From NCBI RefSeq assembly GCF_900102185.1, contig NZ_LT629690.1:496001-560000 (forward strand): a stretch of 64,000 bases of DNA, in the 5' to 3' direction. Both the position numbers and the translations under genes were made by a program. Position 1 is the stretch's first letter; each line of letters opens with the position of its first letter. Positions 51,493 to 60,510 of the stretch are shown here, piece after piece. The DNA comes from Terriglobus roseus (GTDB lineage: Bacteria > Acidobacteriota > Terriglobia > Terriglobales > Acidobacteriaceae). The notes beneath the pieces are model-generated. The model ran no database searches. It saw nothing but the letters and a program-made list of their open reading frames with translations, and was not told where the DNA came from.

Positions 51493-52995
51493 TTATTGTT
51501 CGATGCGGTTGCGGCCTGCGTGCTTTGCGCGATAGAGGGCGTTGTCCGCGGCACGCAGCAGATCAGAGGGCGCGCCGATGTGCTGACCTTCATGTGTGGC
51601 TACGCCGATGCTGATGGTGATGTAACCGAGTTCGGTCTGCGTGTGAGGGAGTTTCAACGCTTCGACATTGGTGCGGATTCGTTCCGCTGTTTGCCATGCG
51701 CTTTCTGCATTGGTTTCGGGCAGAAGGACGGTGAACTCTTCACCGCCGAGACGCGCAGCAATATCGGTAGCTTGCCGCAACGATCTTTGAAGCGAGGCAG
51801 AGATGAGGCGCAGGCACTCGTCTCCGTGGGCGTGCCCGTAATGATCGTTCAGCAACTTGAAGTGGTCGATGTCGATCATGAGCAGACTGAACGAAGTGTG
51901 TGCCTCATTGTTTTTGCGCCATTCGTGATCGAGTGAAAGGTCGAGGCTGCGTCGGTTGGCAAGACCTGTAAGTGCGTCCGTAAGTGAGAGCGTTTCGAGC
52001 TGATCTCGGGCTTCCTGCAGGTTTCGTTGCGAATGCATATAGCGAAGCTGCAGGACAGTGACGCGGGTGCCATAGATAAGGGCTGCAAGAACGATAGCGC
52101 CAGAGCCGATGTAGAAATGCGTGCGGATGACTGCCAGGCCAAGTGCTATCAGGATCAGTGTGAAGAACACGGGGCTGGCATGGCGAATGAACTGTCCTAA
52201 AGGTTGTTGGTCATCCGAAGCGCGCGCTTTTGCTGCTGGCTGTTGGACCGTGAGGACAAGAATAAGAACGAGAAATGGCACGTCGCTGAGAAGAGCAACG
52301 TAATCCATAACGCCCTGTAGGATCAGGTCGAGCTGGTTATAGAGGATGGCGAAAAAACCATACGTCCAAAGGAAGATGTTGAGCGTGCGGAAGAAGTCAC
52401 GCATGTCTTCTTTCGAGATGGAGATAAGGCGAAGTGCTGCCGCTAATGCCAGCACTACATTTTCTGTTGCGTAGGCGAATGCAAGAACAGAGTCCGAGAT
52501 GGGATGTACTGGCTTACCCCAAAAAGGGAATGTAGTGAAGATGAGAAGGTAAGTGAGCGTCGCCGCTACTGAGATCTGAACCGTGTCGAGCCAGACGAAG
52601 AGTGGTACGCGTTCCTTCCGTTCCGGTAGCGAGATGGCCAAGACAATGGGAACTCCATATAGAAAGTATGGGAGATCCGCATACGATGCCTGTGAAATAT
52701 CGGAATGCAGAACGACTTCTTCCCACGCTGCGCGCGCGGAGCCGCATTCCCACAGAAAGATGGCAGCGCTGAAGAGTTGCCAGTAGAGTCGAGTGTCTGG
52801 CGTCGCGCTGCGTGTGCGTGCAATGCAGAAGATGAGTGCAATTGCGACAACGACGATAGAGAAGACATGAGAGATGACCGTGCGTTGCGCGGGGAACAGG
52901 GCCAGGGAAACCGCGTGGATCACAAGAAAGCCAAGAGCGAAGGCCAGTCCCTGTGATCGCGAAAGATATTCCTGCGTTTCGTTCTTCGTGCTCAC
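51493..52995 (-). CDS. Membrane diguanylate cyclase (GGDEF)
   Basis: 500 residues from GTG 52995 (GGAAG seven bases upstream); a TTG at 53064 has no site. Nine or so hydrophobic helices occupy residues 14-310, an integral-membrane sensor of uncertain family. After a helix that may be a coiled coil comes the GGDEF domain: LTDALTGLANRRSLD, DIDHFKLLNDHYGHAHGD and active-site RLGGEEF with ISIGVATH. The substrate GTP-binding and metal residues are intact, so it should make c-di-GMP. The signal is unknown. Divergent from the Nudix gene. Confidence 0.93.
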   Translation of the reverse strand: MSTKNETQEYLSRSQGLAFALGFLVIHAVSLALFPAQRTVISHVFSIVVVAIALIFCIARTRSATPDTRLYWQLFSAAIFLWECGSARAAWEEVVLHSDISQASYADLPYFLYGVPIVLAISLPERKERVPLFVWLDTVQISVAATLTYLLIFTTFPFWGKPVHPISDSVLAFAYATENVVLALAAALRLISISKEDMRDFFRTLNIFLWTYGFFAILYNQLDLILQGVMDYVALLSDVPFLVLILVLTVQQPAAKARASDDQQPLGQFIRHASPVFFTLILIALGLAVIRTHFYIGSGAIVLAALIYGTRVTVLQLRYMHSQRNLQEARDQLETLSLTDALTGLANRRSLDLSLDHEWRKNNEAHTSFSLLMIDIDHFKLLNDHYGHAHGDECLRLISASLQRSLRQATDIAARLGGEEFTVLLPETNAESAWQTAERIRTNVEALKLPHTQTELGYITISIGVATHEGQHIGAPSDLLRAADNALYRAKHAGRNRIEQ

Positions 52996-53213
52996 TCGAT
53001 GTCTTCCGCCTCTCGATGAGACGAACAGGTTAGCACTGCCTTCCCAAGGAAACGAATGACACAAAAGAGGATGTAGTCGCGTACGAGCGTGATATCAGAT
53101 CCCACATCGAAGGCAAGCTTCCTGCGATGACGATATTTGCGGATTCATTCTGACGGAGGGAAGATTGGACGTGTGCGGAAAATAAAGGGAAGGGATTCTG
53201 TTCTTACAGCCAA

Positions 53214-53684
53214 ATGGCCAAACGTACCAAGCAAAGTGCAGGCCTCCTTATGTTTCGCAAGAGAGCAGAGGTTTTCGAGGTCTTTCTTGTTCATCCCGGC
53301 GGTCCGTTCTGGGCTAAGAAGGATGTTGGCGCATGGACTGTGCCCAAGGGTGAATTTACGAACGATGAGGGACCTCTCGCAGCCGCGCAACGAGAATTCA
53401 TCGAAGAGACCGGCTTCATCCCGCAAGAGCCTTTTCTTGAACTTGGTTCGGTTACTCAGAAGTCCGGAAAGGTTGTGTTTGCGTGGGCCTTTGAAGGGGA
53501 CTGCGATCCGGCGGACCTGAGAAGTAATACCTGCGAGATTGAGTGGCCTCCGCGTTCAAAGCGCCTTGTGACCATCCCTGAAGTGGATCGTGGTCAATGG
53601 TTCACACCGTCTGTCGCCAAAACATATCTTCGAACGGAACAGCACGCTTTTCTGTCGCGCTTAGAGGATTTGCTCCGCCAGTAG
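53214..53684 (+). CDS. Nudix hydrolase
   Basis: 156 residues. The Nudix box is complete: G-E-F-T-N-D-E then AQREFIEETGF, fitting Gx5Ex7REUxEExGU, at about residues 46-68. The upstream part (SAGLLMFRK, VFLVHPGGPFWAKKDVGAWT) is typical of NTP pyrophosphatases of the NudF-like or Ap4A group. The substrate may be a nucleotide sugar or damaged dNTP. The last 24 bases overlap dinB tail to tail on the opposite strand, so the two transcripts are antisense at their ends. Confidence 0.9.
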   Translation: MAKRTKQSAGLLMFRKRAEVFEVFLVHPGGPFWAKKDVGAWTVPKGEFTNDEGPLAAAQREFIEETGFIPQEPFLELGSVTQKSGKVVFAWAFEGDCDPADLRSNTCEIEWPPRSKRLVTIPEVDRGQWFTPSVAKTYLRTEQHAFLSRLEDLLRQ

Positions 53685-54776
53685 AGAGAAAGAGTCTTCG
53701 GTGCTTTCGTCTTCCGCGTTCTCGCGCTCAAAATTGCTGAGACCCACGCCGACCAACCGATAAAGTTGCTCCTGCGGCAATCCGACTTTAGCGCAGAGTG
53801 CAAGCGCGGTGTCTGTCAACACTTCGCAGCTTTCAATTCGTTCACGGGATGTGAGACTTCGCGTGAGTGATTGAAACTCTTTCGTTTTCAGTTTGAGAAC
53901 AATCGTTTTTGCTCCGCGGGCGTTGGCATTCGACGCTTTCCATATCTTTTCGGCAAGGCGTTGGATGTGCACATTGCACGCTTCGAGAGGGATGTCATCG
54001 GGGAAGGTATCTTCCGCAGAGATTTGTTTGCGCACGCGATTTGACACGACAGGGTTGTGATCAATGCCTCGTGCAAGCTCATAAAGACGTTGCGCATAGC
54101 TGCCGAAGGCTTGTTCCAGTGTCGCGATATCCATGGCGTGAATGTCGCCCACGAGCTTAATGCCGACCTCAGCCATACGTGCCTCGGTGACTTTTCCAAC
54201 GCCGGGGATGCGGCCTACAGGAAGCGTGAGGAGGAATGATTGTGCCTCGTGTGGCTGAATAACGAACTGTCCGTTCGGCTTTCGCCAATCGGACGCGATC
54301 TTCGCAAGAAACTTATTGGGTGCGATGCCTGCTGAAGCAGTCAGGTGAAGTTCATCCCATATCTCCTGACGAATCTTCTTCGCCACCAGCGTTGCTGTTG
54401 GCAATCCCTGTTTGTTCTGCGTCACGTCAAGATAGGCTTCGTCGAGCGAGAGTGGCTCAATGTGGTCTGTGTGTCGTGTGAAGATTTCTCGCACACCTTG
54501 GGATGCCGCTTTATATCGCGTGAAGTCAGGTGGGATAAAGATTGCATGGGGGCATAGCCGTTCCGCACTTACTGCCGGCATTGCGGATCGAACGCCGAAC
54601 TTCCTCGCTTCATACGACGCGGCGCAAACGACGGAACGTTTTCCCTTCCATGCGACCACGACCGGACGGCCACGCAGATTCGGATCGTCTCGCTGTTCGA
54701 CGGATGCATAGAACGCATCCATGTCCACATGAACGATCTTGCGGTGTCCGAGCAAGGTGATCTGTTCGTCAATCAT
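53661..54776 (-). CDS. dinB: DNA polymerase IV DinB (Y-family translesion polymerase)
   Basis: 371 residues from ATG 54776. The catalytic carboxylates are in VDMDAFYASVEQRDDP (motif I) and in LSLDEAYLDVT (motif III); the thumb helix-hairpin-helix is VGRIPGVGKVTEARM, and the little-finger domain follows. The NxxLAKIASDW-KP motif typical of bacterial Pol IV is here as NKFLAKIASDWRKPNGQF. It copies damaged templates with low fidelity. No clear LexA operator was seen upstream; the C-terminal beta-clamp tail is short. Confidence 0.95.
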   Translation of the reverse strand: MIDEQITLLGHRKIVHVDMDAFYASVEQRDDPNLRGRPVVVAWKGKRSVVCAASYEARKFGVRSAMPAVSAERLCPHAIFIPPDFTRYKAASQGVREIFTRHTDHIEPLSLDEAYLDVTQNKQGLPTATLVAKKIRQEIWDELHLTASAGIAPNKFLAKIASDWRKPNGQFVIQPHEAQSFLLTLPVGRIPGVGKVTEARMAEVGIKLVGDIHAMDIATLEQAFGSYAQRLYELARGIDHNPVVSNRVRKQISAEDTFPDDIPLEACNVHIQRLAEKIWKASNANARGAKTIVLKLKTKEFQSLTRSLTSRERIESCEVLTDTALALCAKVGLPQEQLYRLVGVGLSNFERENAEDESTEDSFSLLAEQIL

Positions 54777-54978
54777 GACAATGCCTGCGTGTGCCGTCGC
54801 CAATGGTAAAGAAGCGGTATCTCAATGCTTTGCGAGCTATGTGCGTCCCGATGGAAGCCCTGGAGATATTCTTCCATATTCGCCGTGTGTTCGCCTAGTG
54901 GTATTTGCTACTTCGCCCGCGTTGATGCGCTCACTCAAACCCATTCACACTCGTGCAGAACCACATGGTCAATGCATG

Positions 54979-55013
54979 TAGTGCCACCATCGGTTGCTGT
55001 GTGGTGACCACTA
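54979..55013. promoter_or_regulatory. Imperfect inverted repeat upstream of the giant secreted protein gene
   Basis: TAGTGCCACCA (54979-54989) and TGGTGACCACTA (55002-55013) pair with one bulged base. The stretch 54777-55097 between dinB and this gene is otherwise empty apart from a GAGG ribosome site 8 bases before 55098. It could be an operator or a leader hairpin. Confidence 0.35.
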
Positions 55014-55097
55014 TAGGTTCTGGCTTTCTTTCTTCATAGGCTTGCGAAGCGACGTTTTGTCAGCAAATACACGCTCCGCAAAAGTGAGGTTGTACCT

Positions 55098-58000
55098 ATG
55101 AAATCGTTAAGAAAGTTATGTACGCTAGCCGCGCTTGTGTCGTCAGTCGGAGTATTTGCTCAGACCGCACCGGTGGCTGGCGTGACGTCAACCGCCAATG
55201 TTCGGAACCGTGCGACGGTCTCTTTTCCGTCCGCAACGCCAGGCTCCAATCTGCAATCGGCTATCGTCCAGTTTCCGCAGGGAACACGGACTGAAACGGT
55301 AAAGGCAAAACTCAACGGCAAGGATGTTAGCGCAAAGTTTTCTGCAACTCCTTGTTCCGGTAAGGTGTGCCTGACCGCACAGCTTGGTTCGGACGATGGT
55401 GTCATCGACGGAAATAACACACTCTTTGCGACAGCGAAGAATCAGGATGGAACGGCTTCCAGCACGCGCACACATTTTGTTAGCGGCGCAGCGTCAGCCA
55501 CATCGCAAGGGTTGCACGCGTTGGCTGTCAGTGCTGATGTCACAGCATCGAGCCTGCCTACCTATAGCAGCTTCCTTCCGCCTTCGATTAGGTTCTATAC
55601 ACTCGTATCGGGTGGTCCTGGGGCCAGCCAGAACTGGTTCCAGCTTGGTACCAAGTCCAGCTCCGTTCTGGCTTCGGGAAGCTGCGCTAGTTCGAGCATG
55701 TACAGCGTCATCCTGGTGGATCGCCGGACGCTTACGCAGTCAGGCTCGTCGCAGTGCTACAACGATGGCGTTTCACTGTCATCGGCGCTGCAGAATCTGG
55801 CAAGCCAAACGCCAGTTGCAAACGACCTGGTGATTGTGGGAACGAACTATGGGCAGAACACGGATGCAGGAAGTGCCATGGCACAACTCAACACCAGCGC
55901 GATTGGTGGACGTGCTTACAATTGCAACGCCAATGGTTCTGGTAGCACCTGCACAGGTGGTCCGCTCGGGACTTCGAATGATGTGCCCCAGGGATATCTG
56001 GCCATCGGCGTTTTGAATGGCAAGCCTGGATCGGCTTTCGAGTACTACAAGACGAATGGCAGTCCAATACCGAATACGTTTGCCACTGGCATGTTGATGC
56101 AGGACGCGAATGGAAACTACAACTTCCAGTCGTCGAACAACGTGGAATACACGGTCCAGCCGGGAACAGCGCAGCAGAGCGCGCAGATCAAGATTATTAA
56201 CGCGCCGAGCCTGCCAGGACAGACTGCTGTCTATACTCCGCCCACAGGCACCAATGGCTTTTGGGTCCTGGTTATGGATCGTGGGAGCTTGTCGACTTCC
56301 ACCGCGTGTTCGGGCAGCGGCAGTGGACAAAACGTTACCTTCGCGAACTGCGGTATTTTCTATCCACTCGGTGCGAATGGCGGAAACGCCACCATGATTA
56401 ACGCCATGGCGCAGACACTTCAGTCTGTGCGGAGTGATCAAGTCGTGTTTCTGACAACTGTAGGAACCGCTGGCTGGGGCGATGCGACGACCATGGCGAG
56501 CGATAACAACACACCAAACAACACGATTGAACTGGCGAATGCGCTGGGATCACTGGGCATTCCGGATAAGTCCATCCTCTATACCGGCGCGACCAATTCG
56601 ACTTATACGTTTGTCGCCAGCCCTGCCTTTGGCAATCCGATCTCTGGACATGATGTGCTGTCCTCTTCCTACTTCACACAACAGGGACACAGTGGCTATG
56701 TACACGGCACGCTTGCGCGCGATAGCTATGGTTTGTATGAACCGGCACATACGGAACAGCAGCAGGCCGCTACTGATACAGCGGATCTGCAGTTGGGTTT
56801 GATCAACTCGCAACAGCCGCAGGAATGGCCTGAATTTATTACTGCGCTTGCGACAGGAAACACCCTGACAGGTCAGACGCAGGCATACCAGTACCTCAGC
56901 TATTACCTGCTGAACCAGTGGTACGTGGCAGGCCAGTTGAACAGCAGCGGTGCAGCTCAGCCGGGTGTAACCGGAACTTATGCGTACGACATTCACTACT
57001 TCTTCACGGGATCGTTGAATACCCTTTTGGACTATCACACTTATGATCCGGCGAATGCTACATATCCGGGTGCATCGTGGACCTCGCCGGACGGAACCAC
57101 GCTGAGTTTCACACAGCAGGAATTCAATTCGGTGAAGTATCAGCTTCATAACGAGATTGTTGACCTGACGAACGTACTTACTTACTTCGTGACTGGTTCC
57201 ACCAACCTGAAGGACCTTGTGGCCGCAGGCAATGCCAATGCTGCGCTGAGCCTGATTCAGGCGTCCAGCGACATTCAGGCAAACCTGGAAGCGAGCCAAA
57301 TTCAGGCGCAGACCACAACACCGGCGACGCTGAGCCCGTGGCACATCATGCATATGGTCGCCTCAGATGTAAGCCCCTATGTATCGTTCGCGACCGATGG
57401 TGTCGTGAACCCGGACGACATTGCATTGGCAAACAAAGCGATTGGCTTCGTGAGTGACCTGTTCTCCGCGGCCGGTAGCACTGGCGGCGGACTCAGCAGC
57501 GGCGATACATCCGCGCAAAAGGAGATCCCACGGCTTGACTACCGTTTAGATACCACGATTGGTCAGATTGCAGGTTCGGATTTGCAGGGCCAGTTTCTGG
57601 CGGGCTTTGATTCCACGCTGGATTCCATTACCGGTGACTGGGGTAAGTTGAATGCGTTGGGTGGTCAGAGCATCACGCAGTCTCCGCTCTTTGCACCCAC
57701 GCAGGCAACACAGAACCAAGTGATTCAGATGATCACAAAGGCTTCGCAGAAGAGTCTGTATGTCTCGCTGATTCCGCAGATCTATCAGGCACACAAGTGG
57801 GGCATGTATGGCCAGACAGCGACTGCTGATATGGGATACACCGCAAACGGTGACACCAATTCGTGCAAGGCGTTCTATGACAACACAACAACAGCCTGGG
57901 TGGCTGTGTGGTATCCCACCTACGGAGGCACGTCCTACTGGGAGTCCTGGAAGACAGTGAACAACAACCCAGACTTCCCGTTCAAATATGTCTATAACGC

Positions 58001-59141
58001 GCCCTTCTACGATTGGTATGTTCTTTCGCTTCCGTTCACGAGTCAGGGTGGTAGTGGTGCGCGAGCAACCGCAATGGACGCGAATATGTCGAACATACTA
58101 TTCGGTAACAGTTCGAACTCTGTGAACTTTGTGCGCGATGAGTTTGTGGCTGGTGGTGGACCGATGCAGGTTCGCATCACCGACGGCGGGACCTCTGAAT
58201 TTGATCTCGCGTTCGAGTGGGACAGCGCCAACCCGATCAATAAAAACTTCTCACCCGATACGAATGCCATTGGCATTCATACCGCAAACGTTTGCTCTGT
58301 CTCGCAATTCAATGGCGTGAGTGCAACAGCACCGACGTCGCAGGATACGGTGACGACACTCACTGTTCCGGGAAGCTCCGTGCTGGGCATCGACGTAACC
58401 TACAGCGCGAAGATCACTAAGACCATTGGGACTGGAGTTCCGGCAGGCTTTGTGGAATTCCGTGACAATGACCAGACTGTGGCGAACGTCGCTTTGGATG
58501 GAACCGGTAATGCGACCTATACAGCGAAAGGTTTGTCGCTGGGCAACCATGGCATCTCGGCCTACTATCTTCCGAGCGACGGTAGTCAGCCTTCCAATTC
58601 AGCAGCAAGCTCGCTGATGGTTTATGCCAATACACCGGACATGATCCTTGGACTATCGCAATCCTCACTAAATGTGACTTACGGCACAACTTCTTCAGCG
58701 GTCACCCTGAAGCTGCAGTCACTGTCGGGTATGGCAGGAACTGTGAACTATGCATGCTCAGGTTTGCCTGTAGGTATGACGTGCAGCTTCTCGCCTGCGA
58801 GCAACACAGTCACGGACGGCGGGACGGCAAGCACCACGTTCACTGTCTCGGGAAACGTTCTCACGAGCACTTCCGGATTTAGCTCGGTGAGGGGATGGGC
58901 GATTGTGTTGATGTCAGTACCGCTCTTGCTTGTGGCGACGCTGCGCAAAACAGCAACCCGAGGACGACTGCTGTGCTCGCTGCTTCTGATGATGGTTGCC
59001 GCGGCTAGCCTGACGGGATGCGGCGGCAATTCGACCCCTGCTTCGCCCACGCTGAAAGATACGGGAACAAAGACCGTGTTGATCACTGCAACGGCGGGTA
59101 GCGTGACGAGAGCTGTACCGTTAACCGTTACGGTTCAGTAG
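55098..59141 (+). CDS. Giant secreted protein with Ig-like domains and internal membrane/lipobox segment
   Basis: 1347 residues. A signal peptide ends at VGVFAQ. Residues 30-1080 are a Ser/Thr/Asn-rich, disulfide-poor region of unknown fold with repeated VxG-NYGQ-like strands. An Ig_3-type domain follows (about 1090-1180; TVPGSSVLGIDVTYSAKI ... FVEFRDNDQTVANVALDG). A second Ig-like strand set (about 1195-1265) is interrupted by a hydrophobic pair and lipobox-like LTGCGG (about 1275-1315), then continues in TKTVLITATAGSVTRAVPLT. Such insertions recur in acidobacterial Ig proteins. Surface or adhesin role is inferred. Confidence 0.8.
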   Translation: MKSLRKLCTLAALVSSVGVFAQTAPVAGVTSTANVRNRATVSFPSATPGSNLQSAIVQFPQGTRTETVKAKLNGKDVSAKFSATPCSGKVCLTAQLGSDDGVIDGNNTLFATAKNQDGTASSTRTHFVSGAASATSQGLHALAVSADVTASSLPTYSSFLPPSIRFYTLVSGGPGASQNWFQLGTKSSSVLASGSCASSSMYSVILVDRRTLTQSGSSQCYNDGVSLSSALQNLASQTPVANDLVIVGTNYGQNTDAGSAMAQLNTSAIGGRAYNCNANGSGSTCTGGPLGTSNDVPQGYLAIGVLNGKPGSAFEYYKTNGSPIPNTFATGMLMQDANGNYNFQSSNNVEYTVQPGTAQQSAQIKIINAPSLPGQTAVYTPPTGTNGFWVLVMDRGSLSTSTACSGSGSGQNVTFANCGIFYPLGANGGNATMINAMAQTLQSVRSDQVVFLTTVGTAGWGDATTMASDNNTPNNTIELANALGSLGIPDKSILYTGATNSTYTFVASPAFGNPISGHDVLSSSYFTQQGHSGYVHGTLARDSYGLYEPAHTEQQQAATDTADLQLGLINSQQPQEWPEFITALATGNTLTGQTQAYQYLSYYLLNQWYVAGQLNSSGAAQPGVTGTYAYDIHYFFTGSLNTLLDYHTYDPANATYPGASWTSPDGTTLSFTQQEFNSVKYQLHNEIVDLTNVLTYFVTGSTNLKDLVAAGNANAALSLIQASSDIQANLEASQIQAQTTTPATLSPWHIMHMVASDVSPYVSFATDGVVNPDDIALANKAIGFVSDLFSAAGSTGGGLSSGDTSAQKEIPRLDYRLDTTIGQIAGSDLQGQFLAGFDSTLDSITGDWGKLNALGGQSITQSPLFAPTQATQNQVIQMITKASQKSLYVSLIPQIYQAHKWGMYGQTATADMGYTANGDTNSCKAFYDNTTTAWVAVWYPTYGGTSYWESWKTVNNNPDFPFKYVYNAPFYDWYVLSLPFTSQGGSGARATAMDANMSNILFGNSSNSVNFVRDEFVAGGGPMQVRITDGGTSEFDLAFEWDSANPINKNFSPDTNAIGIHTANVCSVSQFNGVSATAPTSQDTVTTLTVPGSSVLGIDVTYSAKITKTIGTGVPAGFVEFRDNDQTVANVALDGTGNATYTAKGLSLGNHGISAYYLPSDGSQPSNSAASSLMVYANTPDMILGLSQSSLNVTYGTTSSAVTLKLQSLSGMAGTVNYACSGLPVGMTCSFSPASNTVTDGGTASTTFTVSGNVLTSTSGFSSVRGWAIVLMSVPLLLVATLRKTATRGRLLCSLLLMMVAAASLTGCGGNSTPASPTLKDTGTKTVLITATAGSVTRAVPLTVTVQ

Positions 59142-59158
59142 CCTCAGTAGCTCTGTCG

Positions 59159-59192
59159 GCCAGTAAAGGAGTGGAGACATTCTTTTACTGGC
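59159..59192. terminator. Weak hairpin between the giant protein and PepSY genes
   Basis: GCCAGTAAA (59159-59167) pairs with TTTACTGGC (59184-59192) across a 16-base loop. The AAA/TTT ends would suit terminators on either strand of this convergent junction; the long loop makes it weak. Confidence 0.5.
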
Positions 59193-60490
59193 TACAACAG
59201 GGAATCGGGTGTCAACTTGTGTATCAGTCCTGGAGTGCAAGCAAGAACGCAGAGCAATAAGAGACACCAGGAGAGTGCATCCCACCATCCGTCTCCGATG
59301 AGTGCGGAAAGGAGCCCGCAGAGGGATGTGATGGCTAATACGATGGGCCAACGATAGATTTGTAGAGACGAACGTGGTCGTTGATGAGCGTGTCTTCGCG
59401 GAGTTTTGTCTGCAACGAACTCAGTCGCCCTGCCTTTACCAACCCAAAGCATGATGCCACTTATCAACACTGTGATTGCAACTAAGTCCAATGCGGCCCA
59501 AAGGAACTTCAACGGTAATCCACCGTAATCGCCAAAGTGAAGCGGACGCGATACCTCAACGGTGTGGATGTACCACGGGAACTGCGTTGAGGACGTCACG
59601 ATACCTGTCGTCGCGTCCACGAGAACCGGTGTGAAGATGCGTGACGTGATCGGCGTGCGGCCTTTGGTGTAGATCAGGTAGTGCCACGGTGTTGTTGTTG
59701 GTCCGGGAAAGACGATGCCTGTGACTTTCATTCCGGGCAATGCACGACGCGCGGCAGCGGCCGCTACGTCCGGTGTGACGATGTTCGTTGCAGGTGGATG
59801 TCCTTTGTATGAAGCAAGCACGGAGATTGCAGACTGCTTTTGCCAAAGCGCGAATAGTGGTGCGGAGATAGCATTCAGAATGCCTGTGCCACCAACAACC
59901 AGCATCCAGCAGAGCGCTGAAGCGCCCAATAGATTATGCAGGTCTAACCAATGCGTACGATGTGGTGTCGGGCGAACTGTGCCGAAAGGCAGGCGGCGCA
60001 TGAATGGCCCATACACGACTATCCCGCTGATCAGTGCGAGCACAAACAGCAGAGCCATTGCGCCCATGAACAGTTCGCCGGGAACACCTGCGAACAGACC
60101 GCGATGCAGCGCGAGCACTTTTTCCATCACGCTATTGCCTTGCGTGCCAGAAGAAAGCGGTGCAGCAGTGCTTGCGTGATACACGTCGATGACGCGACCT
60201 TTGATCGCTTTGCCTACAACGGCAACGCGTATCTCAGGCGCATCTTCTTCGATGGTCATGAAAGCGGGATGCGCTCCGGGGTGACGAATCAAGGCTAGAT
60301 CTACAAAGTGCTGCAGAGGAATGGCGGGAATTTCAATTGCCTCTTCTGTTTGCGGCTTACCAATCTGTTCCAACTCATCACCGAAGATGAGTGGAAGACC
60401 CGTGATGCATGAAATTAGCAGGAAGACGGTGCAGACAAGGCTGGTCCATCGATGCAGTTTGTACCATCTACGAAGTGAATGCGACTGCAT
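59192..60490 (-). CDS. PepSY-associated membrane protein (PiuB-type, iron-regulated)
   Basis: 432 residues with about six membrane helices. The N-terminus LRRWYKLHRWTSLVCTVFLL is the family signature (W-x2-LHR-W), and a second WLDLHNLLGASALCWML block holds another conserved His pair. Two periplasmic PepSY-like segments lie between. In related proteobacteria these proteins are induced by iron limitation and act in siderophore reduction or uptake. It is just downstream (20 bases) of the TonB receptor gene, so one transcript is likely. Confidence 0.88.
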   Translation of the reverse strand: MQSHSLRRWYKLHRWTSLVCTVFLLISCITGLPLIFGDELEQIGKPQTEEAIEIPAIPLQHFVDLALIRHPGAHPAFMTIEEDAPEIRVAVVGKAIKGRVIDVYHASTAAPLSSGTQGNSVMEKVLALHRGLFAGVPGELFMGAMALLFVLALISGIVVYGPFMRRLPFGTVRPTPHRTHWLDLHNLLGASALCWMLVVGGTGILNAISAPLFALWQKQSAISVLASYKGHPPATNIVTPDVAAAAARRALPGMKVTGIVFPGPTTTPWHYLIYTKGRTPITSRIFTPVLVDATTGIVTSSTQFPWYIHTVEVSRPLHFGDYGGLPLKFLWAALDLVAITVLISGIMLWVGKGRATEFVADKTPRRHAHQRPRSSLQIYRWPIVLAITSLCGLLSALIGDGWWDALSWCLLLLCVLACTPGLIHKLTPDSLL

Positions 60491-60510
60491 GGATGAACCA
60501 ACCCTCCTGT

